NCBI RefSeq assembly: GCF_034627025.1
Contig: NZ_CP141048.1
Span: forward strand, 310,001 to 374,000
Length of the DNA stretch: 64,000 nt
Source of the DNA: Microvirga lotononidis
Lineage (GTDB): Bacteria > Pseudomonadota > Alphaproteobacteria > Rhizobiales > Beijerinckiaceae
Direction of reading: 5' to 3'
Of the stretch, positions 9,161-18,837 are shown one piece after another; within the stretch, counting starts at the first letter, position 1, and each line of letters begins with the position of its first letter. A program made the position numbers and the translations under genes. The notes beneath the pieces were generated by a model. That model saw nothing but the letters and a program-made list of their open reading frames with translations. It was not told the DNA's origin and searched no databases.

Positions 9161-10528
9161 TCAACTGATCTTCACGTGAGCGTTCCACTCGGCACGATAA
9201 AGCGGAAAGTCTTTCTGCAGTTGGCTGGAAGGCGTTTGCAGTCCTTCTCGATGTGCGACTGGTGTCGATGGTGCGAGCGCGAGGAGGGCCGCGCCGACGC
9301 TGGTCCCGGTGGCGCTGGAAACGGCAATGACCTCGCGGCCGGTTGCGTTCGACAAGGCCTCTGCATAAAGGGCGTTGCGCGCGAACGGTCCCTCCACGAT
9401 GATCGGCCCTGCTGCACGGGTGAGATCGAGACAGGCTTGCGTCATCATTGCCGTGTAGAGCGAAGCCGCAACATAGGTCTCGTCCTCATTCAGATCATCC
9501 GACGCGTTCACGAGACGATGTGTGGCGTCGGGAAACGGCCCGCACCCTGGCACGACGCTCGGAGTCATGAGAATCCGTCGGTCCAGGACGCGGCGGATTG
9601 CCTCCGGCGTCGCCCGGCCCCGGCCCTTTGTCAGCAGTTCGAACTCCCTCCCGCCCATGAAGCGGGCGGACGGCACGGCACGACCGAGTGCATCCACGTT
9701 GGCGAGGGTGTCCCGTGTCGGATCGAGGTGATCGAGGTCGCCGCCGACCGCGAAGATCACGACCCACGTTCCCGTCGAGACGACTGCGAACGGCGCTTCA
9801 TGCTGTCCCAGATGCGGCAGGAGCGACGCGTTCGAGTCGTGAATGCCGCAGTGGACGGGCACAGGCTGCGCAAGCCCGATGATCGCGCTGATCTTCTCCG
9901 TCACATGTCCCAGAAGGTCCGAAGGCCTCATGACGGGAGCAAGCTTGTCGCCGATGTCGAGCCGCTCGACGAGCGAGGAGAAGCGCCCCTCCTTCGGCCT
10001 CCAGAGATCGGTGTGGCAGCCGAGGGATGTGACCTCCGTGGCGGCCTTTCCCGTCAGCCGCCAGCCCCAATATTGCGGGTACGTGACGACAGCCCGCACT
10101 CTGCGGAAGGCTTCCGGAAACAGCGATCTCTGATAATGCAGCTGCGCTCCGAGATTGAGGCCCCCGGGCAGGCGCGGCGAGAAGGTCTCCGTGAAGTCCG
10201 GCCTGATCTCGTCATAGGCGGCATCGATCTCTGCCGGATAGCGGAATTCGTAGTCGAGGACCGGCAGCGCCAAGTCATCGTCCCCGAGAAGCGCCCCGCT
10301 TGCACCGTGAGCCGTGATCGAAATGGCATCGAATCCGAATTCAGCGTTGAGATCCTTCAGGGACTGCAGGAAGAACGCGAAAATCCCGTCCATGTCGAAA
10401 TGCGGATAAGGACCATCGGTCAGCACCCTGTTGGGGATCGTGCGGGTGGCGATCTCGCATCGTGCCTCGGCATCGACGATGACGGCCTTCACGTTGGTCT
10501 TGCCGACATCGAGCACTGCGACTTTCAT
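9161..10528 (-). CDS. rhaK: L-rhamnulose kinase, FGGY carbohydrate kinase family
   Basis: 455 residues. The ASKHA-fold phosphate-1 motif VLDVGKTNVKAV starts at residue 4 and the C-terminal nucleotide-binding motif appears as SSATGTSVGAALLA. A central STGTWVV segment is the phosphate-2 motif. It phosphorylates the keto sugar made by RhaI, giving rhamnulose 1-phosphate for RhaD. I chose ATG 10528 (MKVAVLDVG); the frame continues 20 codons upstream through rhaU coding sequence. It is the last gene of the minus-strand rhaRSTPQUK series, four bases after rhaU. In Rhizobium leguminosarum RhaK is also needed for uptake by the linked ABC transporter; that is known there, not shown here. Confidence 0.9.
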   Translation of the reverse strand: MKVAVLDVGKTNVKAVIVDAEARCEIATRTIPNRVLTDGPYPHFDMDGIFAFFLQSLKDLNAEFGFDAISITAHGASGALLGDDDLALPVLDYEFRYPAEIDAAYDEIRPDFTETFSPRLPGGLNLGAQLHYQRSLFPEAFRRVRAVVTYPQYWGWRLTGKAATEVTSLGCHTDLWRPKEGRFSSLVERLDIGDKLAPVMRPSDLLGHVTEKISAIIGLAQPVPVHCGIHDSNASLLPHLGQHEAPFAVVSTGTWVVIFAVGGDLDHLDPTRDTLANVDALGRAVPSARFMGGREFELLTKGRGRATPEAIRRVLDRRILMTPSVVPGCGPFPDATHRLVNASDDLNEDETYVAASLYTAMMTQACLDLTRAAGPIIVEGPFARNALYAEALSNATGREVIAVSSATGTSVGAALLALAPSTPVAHREGLQTPSSQLQKDFPLYRAEWNAHVKIS

Positions 10529-10532
10529 GCTT

Positions 10533-10856
10533 TCACGCCATATGGAAGACGGTGACGAGGGGCTTGTCGACCGGGGAATTGTCGGCATTCGTCGCCATGA
10601 TGTCGGCCATGTGGGCCCACCAGCGCTTCATGACCGGGTGGTTCGGCAGATCCGCCATGCGGTGGTCCGCGCGCCGCCACAGAACACCGAAGAGAATGCC
10701 GGTCTCCCGGTCGAGATGAATCGAATAATCCTCGATGCCGGCATCCTTCAGAAGCTCGACCAGCTCCGGCCAGATCTCATCGTGACGGCGGCGATACTCG
10801 CCCTCCATGCCGGGGTTGAGTTGCATCTTGAAGGCGTATTTCTCTTTTCCGGTCAT
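10533..10856 (-). CDS. rhaU: L-rhamnose mutarotase
   Basis: 107 residues, full length for the family (E. coli RhaM is about 104). It interconverts alpha and beta anomers of L-rhamnose. The fingerprint is [12 protein letters not shown] near residues 21-32, including the conserved catalytic-region His, and the C-terminal block [21 protein letters not shown] 10854-10856 overlaps the stop of rhaQ by four bases (ATGA). Its place between permease and kinase genes is the rhizobial order, where the gene is named rhaU (rhaM elsewhere). Confidence 0.95.
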   Translation of the reverse strand: MTGKEKYAFKMQLNPGMEGEYRRRHDEIWPELVELLKDAGIEDYSIHLDRETGILFGVLWRRADHRMADLPNHPVMKRWWAHMADIMATNADNSPVDKPLVTVFHMA

Positions 10857-11899
10857 GCGGCTGCCCCTGAGCGGATACGGCGGATGACGATCGGAAGCGC
10901 GATCACGAGGATCAACAGCAAGCCGATGAAGATCGACATGACGATGCCGGGCACATTGAGGAGACCGAGACCGAACGTGACGAGCCCCATGACGATGGCG
11001 GCCAGCACCACGCCCGGGATGGTGCCCGAGCCCCCGAGGATGCTCACACCGCCGAGCACCGCCATCGTGACCACCTCGAGCTCCCATCCGGCTGCGATGG
11101 TGTGGCGGGTCGAACCCAGGCGCGATGTGAGGCACACGGCCGCGAAGCCGCTCATGAGGCCGGTCATCAGGAAGAGCATGAACTTGGTCCGCTGAACCGG
11201 AATGCCGGAAAACTGCGCGGCAAAGGCGTTGTTGCCGATGGCGTAGATCCGCCGCCCGAAAGCGGTCCGGTGAAGCAGGATACCGAAGATGAGGGCGAAC
11301 ACCACGAAGGCGACCATTTCGAAGGTGACGACCTCGAAACCCGGCAGTGTCGGCCACCATGAAAAGTCGGACATGTAGCCCTGGCCGAACCAGGCGAAGC
11401 TCGCAGGATACCCGCCATAAGCCTGATCGCCGAGCACGATCTGGGCGATGCCGCGAAACAGGCTCATGGTGCCGATGGTCACGACGATGGACGGGAGCCC
11501 GATGCGCGCCACCAGGAATCCGTTGAAGGCGCCGCAGAGCAGCCCCACACCGAGCCCGATTCCGACGAGGGCCGGAGTCTGGAATCCTGCCTGCACGGCC
11601 GCTCCCATGGCGGTCGACGCCAAGGCGATGATGGCCGCGACGGAAAGATCGATCTCTCCGGAGATGATGAGGAGCGTCATCGCGAACGCGATCATCGCCT
11701 TTTCCGTGAAATTGTAGGTCGCGTCCGACAGGTTCCACGGATCGAGGAAGTGCGGGGACGCGAACGAGTTCGCGATGAAGATCGCGATGGCGACGGCGAC
11801 GAGCAGAGCCTCCCAGCTGCCGAGGATCCGACCCGCCGGCGTCGAGAGCTTGTCGGGGATATGGCGCGACGGCTGCTTCTCGAAGGTCAGCGTGCTCAT
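10853..11899 (-). CDS. rhaQ: Rhamnose ABC transporter permease
   Basis: 348 residues, about ten hydrophobic spans, BPD_transp_2 (ribose/rhamnose-type) permease. The family stretch [17 protein letters not shown] followed by [28 protein letters not shown] is clear. It forms the membrane channel with the upstream permease. Start and stop both overlap neighbours by four bases (rhaP upstream, rhaU downstream), indicating coupled translation. The name follows gene order in R. leguminosarum (T-P-Q-U-K). Confidence 0.92.
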   Translation of the reverse strand: MSTLTFEKQPSRHIPDKLSTPAGRILGSWEALLVAVAIAIFIANSFASPHFLDPWNLSDATYNFTEKAMIAFAMTLLIISGEIDLSVAAIIALASTAMGAAVQAGFQTPALVGIGLGVGLLCGAFNGFLVARIGLPSIVVTIGTMSLFRGIAQIVLGDQAYGGYPASFAWFGQGYMSDFSWWPTLPGFEVVTFEMVAFVVFALIFGILLHRTAFGRRIYAIGNNAFAAQFSGIPVQRTKFMLFLMTGLMSGFAAVCLTSRLGSTRHTIAAGWELEVVTMAVLGGVSILGGSGTIPGVVLAAIVMGLVTFGLGLLNVPGIVMSIFIGLLLILVIALPIVIRRIRSGAAA

Positions 11900-12918
11900 G
11901 CGGCGGCTCCTTCCACCGGCACCTCAGCCAGGGGCGATCTGCTTTTCGCGGCATCGCGGAGGATGAGGCGCCCCTTCCGTTTCTCCTGCCGCGCGTTGAA
12001 GAGAACCGCCACGATGATGACGAAACCGGAAATCGCCATCTGCCAGAACGGTGAGATATTGATGACCGGCAGCGCATTCTTGATCACGCCGAGGAACAGG
12101 GCTCCGAGGATCGCGCCGCCGACCGATCCAATCCCGCCGAGCGTCGAGATCCCGCCGATCACGCAGGCCGCAACCGTATCGAGCTCGAAGCCGGCCGCGA
12201 TATCCACATAGGCGACCGCATAGCGGGAGACCCACAGATAGCCGCAGAGGCCCGCCAGAGCGCCCGACAGCACGAAGGCGAAGAAGCGCGTGCGCCCGAC
12301 GTCGATCCCGGCATAAAGCGCCGCCGTCGGATTGCCGCCCGCGGCGTAGAGGGCGCGACCGAAGACCGTGCGCGTGAAGACGATCGTGACGAGCGCGATC
12401 ACCAGGATGGCCGTCCAGCCGAGCAGCGGCAGGCCGAGGACGACGACGCGGGGCGTATTCAGGAAGGTCGCAGTCATCTGGGTCTGGTTGACCCAGGCTC
12501 CGCCCGAGAGCACGAAGGCCATGCCGCGATAGATCGTGAGCGTGCCGAGGGTCGCCACGATGGACGGAATGCCGATCTTCCAGACCATGAGGCCGTTGAT
12601 CGCGCCGAGGAGCGCGCCGATGCCCATGGCCATGACGATCAGAAGCGGCAGCGGGATCTGCGGATAGGCCGCGTTCATCATGGCGATGGCCATGCCGGTG
12701 AAGGACAGGTTCGCGGCGACCGACAGATCGATGGACTTCGTGAGGATCACCGCCATTTGGCCGAGCGCCAGGATCATCAGGATGGACGTATCGTTGAAGA
12801 TGTTGGCGAGGCTCTCCGGCGAGGCGAAGCCCGGCGCGCGCGCCGAGAAGATCGCGATCAGCACGACGATGATCGCCACCAGCAGGAGTTCTCGGTATTT
12901 CAGGATTCGGCTCATCAT
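11896..12918 (-). CDS. rhaP: Rhamnose ABC transporter permease
   Basis: 340 residues, about ten membrane spans, same permease family as its downstream neighbour. Landmarks are [34 protein letters not shown] and [21 protein letters not shown], each read in short segments of the protein around residues 225-280. The N-terminus is a single helix after [11 protein letters not shown]. The C-terminus is basic ([13 protein letters not shown]) and cytoplasmic. It lies 16 bases downstream of rhaT and overlaps rhaQ by four bases. Confidence 0.92.
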   Translation of the reverse strand: MMSRILKYRELLLVAIIVVLIAIFSARAPGFASPESLANIFNDTSILMILALGQMAVILTKSIDLSVAANLSFTGMAIAMMNAAYPQIPLPLLIVMAMGIGALLGAINGLMVWKIGIPSIVATLGTLTIYRGMAFVLSGGAWVNQTQMTATFLNTPRVVVLGLPLLGWTAILVIALVTIVFTRTVFGRALYAAGGNPTAALYAGIDVGRTRFFAFVLSGALAGLCGYLWVSRYAVAYVDIAAGFELDTVAACVIGGISTLGGIGSVGGAILGALFLGVIKNALPVINISPFWQMAISGFVIIVAVLFNARQEKRKGRLILRDAAKSRSPLAEVPVEGAAA

Positions 12919-12934
12919 TTCCTACCCTGCCCTA

Positions 12935-14452
12935 TCAGGTGTTGCCCGTCGCGGCCCGCACGAGCAATTCGGCATCGAGACCGTCGCGCTCCCATAGTCC
13001 GGCCATTCGCCCCTCGCGCATCACCATCACGCGATCGGACATGCCGAGGATCTCGGGCAGTTCGGACGACACCATGATCACGCTGAGCCCCTCGCCCGCG
13101 AGCTCGCTCATGAAGGCATGCACGGCCGCCTTCGAGCCGATGTCGATGCCCTTGGTCGGCTCGTCCAGGATGATGACCTTCGGCCGCGCGGCGAGCCATT
13201 TCCCGATGACGACCTTCTGCTGATTGCCGCCGGACAACGTGCCGACAGGAACCGAGAGCGCCGCCGCGCGCAGGTCCAGCCGCTCCGCGTATGTCCGCGC
13301 CAGGGCGAACTCCTCCGCCTGACGCAGGAATCCCGCCCGGGTCGTTCGGGCCAGCGTCGCCATGGAAATGTTCTGGAAGATCGGCATCTGCAGCACGGCG
13401 CCGTGGCGGCCGCGCTCCTCCGGCACATAGACGATGCCTGCCGCGATGGCCTGCGCCGGCGACCGGATACCGATCCGGCGGCCCTCCAGCTCGAGGGTTC
13501 CCGCGCTGGGGCGGGTGATGCCGAACAGGGCCTGGCAGAATTCCGAGCGCCCGGCGCCGACCAGCCCGTAGAGGCCCAGGATCTCGCCGCGCCGGAGGTC
13601 GAAGGAGATGCCGTCGAACTCCGTCGGATGCGAGTATCCGCGAACCTTCAGAACGGTATCGCCGATCGCCACATCGACCTTCGGAAACACATGATCGACC
13701 GAGCGGCCGACCATCATCCGGACGATCTCGCCCTGCCCGGTCTGCGACAGGAGCCCGGAGCCGATCGAGCGGCCGTCCCGGAACACCACGAAATGTTCGG
13801 CGATCTGATAGACTTCCTCGAACTTGTGGCTGATGAAGAGGATCGCCTTGCCCTGCTTCTTCAGCCGCTCGATGATCCGGAAGAGGTCCTCCACCTCCTT
13901 GTAGGAGAGCGCGGCCGTCGGCTCGTCCATGATGACCACGCGAGCCTCGACGGAGAGCGCCCGCGCAATGGCGACGAGATGCCGATGGGCGATCGAGAGG
14001 TCTTTCAGGCGGGTGTAAGGGCTGATCGGCGCATCGATGGAGGTGAGCAGGGCCGCGGCGCGCGCGTTCATGGCGCCCCAATTGACGAGCCCCAGCCGGT
14101 TTCTCGGCGCGTGACCGAGAAAGATGTTCTCGGCGACCGAGAGTTCGTCGAACAGCACGGTCTCCTGGTAGATCGCCGTGATGCCGCTGCGGATCGCCGC
14201 CTCGGCATTGACGAATTGCACGGGAGCGCCGTCGACGGCGATCTCACCGCTGTCGGGCTGGTAGATTCCGGTCAGAATCTTGACGAGCGTCGACTTGCCC
14301 GCGCCGTTCTCGCCGATCAGCGCCGTCACGGTGCCGGGATAGAGCGCGACATCCACCTGATCGAGCGCCTTGACTCCGGGGAACGTCTTGGAAATGCCGC
14401 GCATCTCCAGAAGCGGAGCCGGGGTCTCGGGGATCGCTTGAACCGCGGACAT
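12935..14452 (-). CDS. rhaT: Rhamnose ABC transporter ATP-binding protein (two ABC domains)
   Basis: 505 residues, tandem ABC ATPase of the sugar (RbsA/MglA) class. Domain 1 has Walker A GENGAGKST (~residues 43-51) and Walker B VVIMDEPTAA. Domain 2 has a degenerate Walker A (GLVGAGRSEF), signature LSGGNQQKV and Walker B VIILDEPTKG. Degeneration of one site is usual in this class. It energises import of rhamnose bound by RhaS through RhaP/RhaQ. Lies 77 bases behind rhaS and 16 bases ahead of rhaP. The name is that of the rhizobial ABC gene; it is unrelated to the E. coli RhaT symporter. Confidence 0.93.
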   Translation of the reverse strand: MSAVQAIPETPAPLLEMRGISKTFPGVKALDQVDVALYPGTVTALIGENGAGKSTLVKILTGIYQPDSGEIAVDGAPVQFVNAEAAIRSGITAIYQETVLFDELSVAENIFLGHAPRNRLGLVNWGAMNARAAALLTSIDAPISPYTRLKDLSIAHRHLVAIARALSVEARVVIMDEPTAALSYKEVEDLFRIIERLKKQGKAILFISHKFEEVYQIAEHFVVFRDGRSIGSGLLSQTGQGEIVRMMVGRSVDHVFPKVDVAIGDTVLKVRGYSHPTEFDGISFDLRRGEILGLYGLVGAGRSEFCQALFGITRPSAGTLELEGRRIGIRSPAQAIAAGIVYVPEERGRHGAVLQMPIFQNISMATLARTTRAGFLRQAEEFALARTYAERLDLRAAALSVPVGTLSGGNQQKVVIGKWLAARPKVIILDEPTKGIDIGSKAAVHAFMSELAGEGLSVIMVSSELPEILGMSDRVMVMREGRMAGLWERDGLDAELLVRAATGNT

Positions 14453-14529
14453 GGAAATCCTTCCAGGTGCCGAATGAGAGCAAGGAGGGCGCGGCTGTCC
14501 ACGCCCTCTCTCCGAGTGGCTTTTCGAGA

Positions 14530-15525
14530 TCAGAAGATCTTGGCGAACTCGTCGACGTTGTTCTTGTCGTAGACGAAGGGGTCGGCCATGGCGGCCTCGC
14601 CGTTGTCGCCGATCTTGATCTTGCCCATGCGGCCGGCATTGATCTCGGCGCCGGGCTTGCCGTCGGTCTCGCCCTTCACGAGGCGATAGGCGATCTGCGT
14701 GGCGGAATAGCCGAGATCGATCGGGTTCCAGATCGCGAACTCCTTCGTCGCGCCGGAATGGACCGCGCCCGCCATCTCGGAGGGAAGCCCGAGGCCCGTC
14801 ACATAGACCTGCCCGATCTTGCCCGCATCCTTCACCACCTGCGAAGCGGCGAGCACGCCCACCGTCGTGGGAGCGACGATCACCTTTACGTTGGGATGGG
14901 ATTTCAGCAGGCCCTGGGCCTCGCGATAGCTCTTATCGGCCAGATCGTCGCCATAAACGGTCGTGACGAGATTCAGGCCGGGATATTTCGGGAGCTGCTT
15001 CTTCATCTCGGCGATCCAGGTGTTCTGGTTGGTCGAGGTGGAGGTCGCGGACAGGATCGCGAAATCACCCTTGCCGTCCGGCAGGTGGGATGCCGCGAGC
15101 TTCAGGCACATGTTGCCGATCAACTCGTTCGAGGACGGGTTGAGGTGCACGATGCGCCCGTCCTTGCCGACGGCGGAATCCCAGGAGATCACCTTGATGC
15201 CGCGCTGCGCGGCCCGCTTCAGCGCGGGCACAACGGCATCGGGATCGTTGGCCGAGATGGCGATCGCATCCACGCGCTGGGCGATGAGCGCATTGATGAC
15301 CTCGATCTGCCCTTCGGCCGTCGTGCTTGTCGGCCCCGTATAGATGACCTCGACACCGCCGAGTTCCTTCGCGGCTTCCTGGGCGCCCTTGTTGGCCGCC
15401 TCGAAGAATCCGTTGCCGAGCGACTTGGCCACGAGACCGATCTTCATGTTCTGGGCGCTTGCCGACCCGGCGAAGAGCGCCACGCTCAACGCCGTGCCGA
15501 GAGCAAGTTTTGCAAATGCTTTCAT
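14530..15525 (-). CDS. rhaS: Rhamnose ABC transporter substrate-binding protein
   Basis: 331 residues. A signal peptide (FAKLALGTALSVALFAGSASAQN) is cleaved near residue 25. The mature protein is a type-I periplasmic binding fold beginning MKIGLVAKSLGNGFFEAANKGAQEAA, typical of pentose and deoxysugar binders. It captures L-rhamnose in the periplasm for RhaTPQ. It heads the transport gene series 35 bases after rhaR. The 77-base gap to rhaT may hold a processing or attenuation element, usual for highly expressed binding proteins, but I see no clear terminator there. Confidence 0.93.
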   Translation of the reverse strand: MKAFAKLALGTALSVALFAGSASAQNMKIGLVAKSLGNGFFEAANKGAQEAAKELGGVEVIYTGPTSTTAEGQIEVINALIAQRVDAIAISANDPDAVVPALKRAAQRGIKVISWDSAVGKDGRIVHLNPSSNELIGNMCLKLAASHLPDGKGDFAILSATSTSTNQNTWIAEMKKQLPKYPGLNLVTTVYGDDLADKSYREAQGLLKSHPNVKVIVAPTTVGVLAASQVVKDAGKIGQVYVTGLGLPSEMAGAVHSGATKEFAIWNPIDLGYSATQIAYRLVKGETDGKPGAEINAGRMGKIKIGDNGEAAMADPFVYDKNNVDEFAKIF

Positions 15526-15560
15526 GGTCTTCCTCCCTCTGAAACACCTCTCGGCCGCTC

Positions 15561-16373
15561 TCAGGCGGCCGATGAGGATTCCTCAGTCCGATCTGCCGCC
15601 GTCGTTCCGGCGACGATCAGCTTGATTCCTGCATTCTCGATCATGGTCCTGGCCGAATCCGGGATGGCGTCGTCGGTAATCAGCGTCGAGACACGCTCGA
15701 GCGGGCAGAGAATGAGACTGGAGCGGCGCTGGAACTTGGTGGAATCCACCATCAGAACCAGCTCGTCCGCCTGATTGATGAGTTTCTGCTCGGCCTGGAT
15801 GATCAGGGCATCCTGCTCCATGACGCCGAGCCCGCCGACACCCTGAGCCCCCATGAACATCCGGCGCGCATAGAAATTCCGCGTCACGTCGTTCTCGAAA
15901 GGCGAGAGAATGATGCTCTGATCGCGGTAGATCGCGCCGCCCGGCAGCATCACCTGATTCTTGGAATGCTTCACGAGATGCTCGGCTATGGCGAACGAGT
16001 TCGTGAATATCTGCAGCCGCCGGGTCGTCAGGTAATGCACCATCTGGAACGTCGTGGTGCCGCCATTGATGATGATGGCGTCCCCCTCCGTGCAAAGAGC
16101 CACGGCCTCACGCGCAATCGCCCGCTTCTTGGCGAGGTTCTCGCCCTCCGACACCCGGAACGGCTTGGCCGCGAGGCTGCCGATCTGGGCCGGATGAAGA
16201 GCCTCCGCCCCGCCGCGAACCCGGCGCAGGCGCCCCTGAACGTGCAGGGCCGCAATATCGCGGCGGATCGTGGCCTCCGACGCGGACGTCAGCTCCACGA
16301 GATCCTGGACTGTCGCAACCGGCTTCTCCTGGACGGCGCTCAGGATGATCCGGTGCCTTTCACGTTCGTGCAT
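15561..16373 (-). CDS. rhaR: DeoR-family transcriptional regulator of rhamnose genes
   Basis: 270 residues. An N-terminal winged helix-turn-helix (~residues 6-57; SEATIRRDIAALHVQGRLRRVRGG is the recognition region) precedes a DeoR C-terminal sensor domain with INGGTTTFQMVHYL, the sugar-phosphate-binding element. In rhizobia RhaR negatively controls the rha operons. It is transcribed divergently from rhaD; the 243-base gap contains a TGATCA repeat that is a plausible operator. First gene of the minus-strand operon. Confidence 0.9.
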   Translation of the reverse strand: MHERERHRIILSAVQEKPVATVQDLVELTSASEATIRRDIAALHVQGRLRRVRGGAEALHPAQIGSLAAKPFRVSEGENLAKKRAIAREAVALCTEGDAIIINGGTTTFQMVHYLTTRRLQIFTNSFAIAEHLVKHSKNQVMLPGGAIYRDQSIILSPFENDVTRNFYARRMFMGAQGVGGLGVMEQDALIIQAEQKLINQADELVLMVDSTKFQRRSSLILCPLERVSTLITDDAIPDSARTMIENAGIKLIVAGTTAADRTEESSSAA

Positions 16374-16616
16374 GGTTCCTCAACAAGGTCGATCGACAAT
16401 GATCGGAAGGATCAAATACCTTTCAGGGTCACGCAAGTTATCGCCCTAGACTGCGCACCGAACCGCTCACAGTCAATCAAGATCGACATACCACCTTCGT
16501 ATCATGATCATTATTGATCAGATTTGATTGAATATGGTTGACATGATGGGGGCTTCCGGCCACCTTTCGCTCAAATCCGGGGCAGTCTGCGCCCCGTGAG
16601 CGGACAGGAGGAAACC
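16374..16616. promoter_or_regulatory. Divergent rhaR/rhaD control region
   Basis: This AT-rich gap separates the two rha operons. At 16505-16520 two copies of TGATCA flank TTAT, a symmetrical element suited to a dimeric DeoR-type repressor. TTGACA at 16538-16543 on the plus strand is a possible -35 box for rhaD, though I see no good -10 at the right distance. AGGAGG at 16607-16612 is the rhaD ribosome site. Function as the RhaR operator is inference from position. Confidence 0.5.
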
Positions 16617-18722
16617 GTGGACACCGCGACCCAAGCCGTCAAACTCCTCGACAATCAGTGGGATGACGCCAAGGCTGCCGCCTTGGATGAGCCGGGCCTC
16701 CTTCTCTACCGCTCCAACCTGCTTGGCGCCGACAAGCGGATCACCAATTACGGCGGCGGCAACACGTCGGCCAAGGTGATGGAGACCGATCCGCTGACGG
16801 GCGAGACGGTCGAGGTGCTCTGGGTCAAGGGCTCGGGCGGAGACGTCGGCACGATCAAGCTCGACGGGTTCGCCACCCTCTACATGGACAAGCTGCGGTC
16901 TCTGAAGAACCTCTACAAGGGTGTCGAGGACGAAGACCGCATGGTCGGCTTCCTGCCCCATGCCACCTTCAACCTGAACACGCGCGCGGCCTCGATCGAC
17001 ACGCCGCTCCATGGCTTCCTCCCGTACAAGCATGTGGATCACATGCATCCGGACGCGATCATCGCCATCGCAGCGTCCAGGAACTCCCGTGAACTGACCC
17101 GGGAGATCTTCGGCGAGGAAATCGGATGGTTGCCGTGGCGTCGGCCGGGCTTTCAGCTCGGTCTCGACCTCGAAGCCTTTGCCAAGGCCAATCCCAACGC
17201 CAAGGGCGTGGTGCTCGAAAGCCATGGCCTCTTCACCTGGGCCGACGACGCCAAGGAATGCTACGCACTCACCCTGCGGATCATCAATCAGGCCATTCAA
17301 TGGTTCGCGGAGCGGACCGCAGGCAAAGCGGCTTTCGGCGGAGCCGTCGCGTCCAGTCTCGGGCGGGACGAGCGCCGCAGGATCGCCGCGCGCCTGATGC
17401 CGGAGATCCGCGGCAGGATCGGACAGGCGGAGCGCAAGCTCGGTCATTTCGACGACCAGGATGCGGTGCTCGAATTCGTCAACTCGGCCGACCTGAAGCC
17501 ACTCGCCCAGCTCGGCACCAGCTGCCCCGATCACTTCCTGCGCACGAAAATCCGTCCGCTCGTGCTCGATTTCGACCCGAAATCCCCGGACGTGGACGCC
17601 GTTCTCGCCGGCCTCGATGCGGCGCTCGAGGCATACCGCGCCGACTACACGCGCTACTACGAGCAGTCGAAGCATCCGAACAGCCCGAAGATGCGCGATC
17701 CCAATCCGGTGATCTTCCTGATCCCCGGCGTCGGCATGCTGTCCTTCGCCCGCGACAAGGCGACGGCGCGCATCGCGAGCGAGTTCTACGTCAACGCCAT
17801 CAACGTGATGCGCGGAGCCTCCTCGGTGTCCGAGTATCAGGGACTTCCCGAGCAGGAAGCCTTCGACATCGAATACTGGCTGCTCGAGGAAGCCAAGCTC
17901 CAGCGCATGCCGAGGCCGAAGAGCCTCGCCGGTCGGGTGGCCTTCATCACCGGCGGCGCCGGGGGCATCGGACGCGCCACGGCCGAGCGGCTGGTGGGGG
18001 AAGGCGCCTGTGTGGTTCTGGCGGATATCGACGAGGAATCCCTGGCCACTACGGTCCAGGAATTCTCCAAGCGCTTCGGTCAGGATTCGGTGCGCGGAGT
18101 GAGGCTCAACGTCACGAGCGAGCCGGACGTCCTGTCCTCCTTCATCGAGGCCAGCGTCGAATTCGGCGGCATCGATATCCTCGTGTCCAATGCGGGCATC
18201 GCTTCCTCGGCTCCCGTGGAAGACACCGATCTGGCCATGTGGAACCGGAACATCGACATTCTCGCCACCGGCTATTTCCTCGTTTCGCGCGAAGCCTTCC
18301 GCCTGTTCCGGCGCCAGAAGCTCGGCGGCAACGTGGTGTTCGTCTCGTCGAAGAACGGCCTCGCCTCATCGCCCAACGCTTCCGCCTATTGCACCGCCAA
18401 GGCGGCGGAGATCCACCTCGCCCGCTGCCTGGCGCTGGAGGGCGCGGAAGCCGGCATCCGCGTGAACACGGTGAACCCTGATGCGGTGCTGCGCGGCTCC
18501 AAGATCTGGACGGGAGAATGGCGCGAGCAGCGCGCCGCCTCGTCCAAGCTCGCCGTCGACGAACTGGAGGAGCATTACCGCAAGCGCTCGCTGCTGAAGC
18601 TCAACGTCTTCCCGGAGGATATCGCCGAGGCGATCTATTTCCTCGCTTCCGATCTGTCCGCGAAATCGACGGGCAACATCATCAACGTGGATGCCGGCAA
18701 CGCGACGTCGTTCACGCGATAG
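16617..18722 (+). CDS. rhaD: Bifunctional rhamnulose-1-phosphate aldolase / lactaldehyde dehydrogenase
   Basis: 701 residues, two fused enzymes. Residues ~1-420 are a class II aldolase (RYSNLLGADKRITNYGGGNTSAK near the start; metal-ligand region KHVDHMHPDA). Residues ~430-700 are a short-chain dehydrogenase: Rossmann motif ITGGAGGIGRATA, NAG at LVSNAGIA, and catalytic S...YxxxK (SASAYCTAKAAE). It cleaves rhamnulose 1-phosphate to dihydroxyacetone phosphate and lactaldehyde, then oxidises or reduces the latter. I chose GTG 16617 because AGGAGG lies five bases before it; another GTG at 16596 is in frame but badly placed. Heads the rhaDI operon. Confidence 0.93.
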   Translation: MDTATQAVKLLDNQWDDAKAAALDEPGLLLYRSNLLGADKRITNYGGGNTSAKVMETDPLTGETVEVLWVKGSGGDVGTIKLDGFATLYMDKLRSLKNLYKGVEDEDRMVGFLPHATFNLNTRAASIDTPLHGFLPYKHVDHMHPDAIIAIAASRNSRELTREIFGEEIGWLPWRRPGFQLGLDLEAFAKANPNAKGVVLESHGLFTWADDAKECYALTLRIINQAIQWFAERTAGKAAFGGAVASSLGRDERRRIAARLMPEIRGRIGQAERKLGHFDDQDAVLEFVNSADLKPLAQLGTSCPDHFLRTKIRPLVLDFDPKSPDVDAVLAGLDAALEAYRADYTRYYEQSKHPNSPKMRDPNPVIFLIPGVGMLSFARDKATARIASEFYVNAINVMRGASSVSEYQGLPEQEAFDIEYWLLEEAKLQRMPRPKSLAGRVAFITGGAGGIGRATAERLVGEGACVVLADIDEESLATTVQEFSKRFGQDSVRGVRLNVTSEPDVLSSFIEASVEFGGIDILVSNAGIASSAPVEDTDLAMWNRNIDILATGYFLVSREAFRLFRRQKLGGNVVFVSSKNGLASSPNASAYCTAKAAEIHLARCLALEGAEAGIRVNTVNPDAVLRGSKIWTGEWREQRAASSKLAVDELEEHYRKRSLLKLNVFPEDIAEAIYFLASDLSAKSTGNIINVDAGNATSFTR

Positions 18723-18729
18723 GCCAAGA

Positions 18730-18772
18730 GCATTTTTCGGTGAAGTGGACCCGGTTCACCGTCAAAAAATGC
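18730..18772. repeat. Intergenic hairpin repeat (AGCAT family) after rhaD
   Basis: GCATTTTT and AAAAAATGC form the outer stem; CGGTGAA (18738-18744) and TTCACCG (18755-18761) the inner one. The loop carries the GTGGACCCGG core shared with the copy at 25358. It begins eight bases after the rhaD stop codon. Such elements are widespread in Hyphomicrobiales intergenic regions. Confidence 0.7.
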
Positions 18773-18790
18773 GGCAAAGCAAGCAAGGGA

Positions 18791-18816
18791 GGTGCTTCCA
18801 TTTGCGTGGAAGCACC
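18791..18816. repeat. Perfect hairpin between rhaD and rhaI
   Basis: GGTGCTTCCA (18791-18800) and TGGAAGCACC (18807-18816) are perfect ten-base arms around a six-base loop. It ends 21 bases before the rhaI start codon and its ribosome site (GGGAGG). No T-run follows, so it is more likely an mRNA-processing or stability element, or part of the adjoining repeat, than a terminator. Confidence 0.6.
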
Positions 18817-18837
18817 TCTAGCACCAGGGAGGACGCC

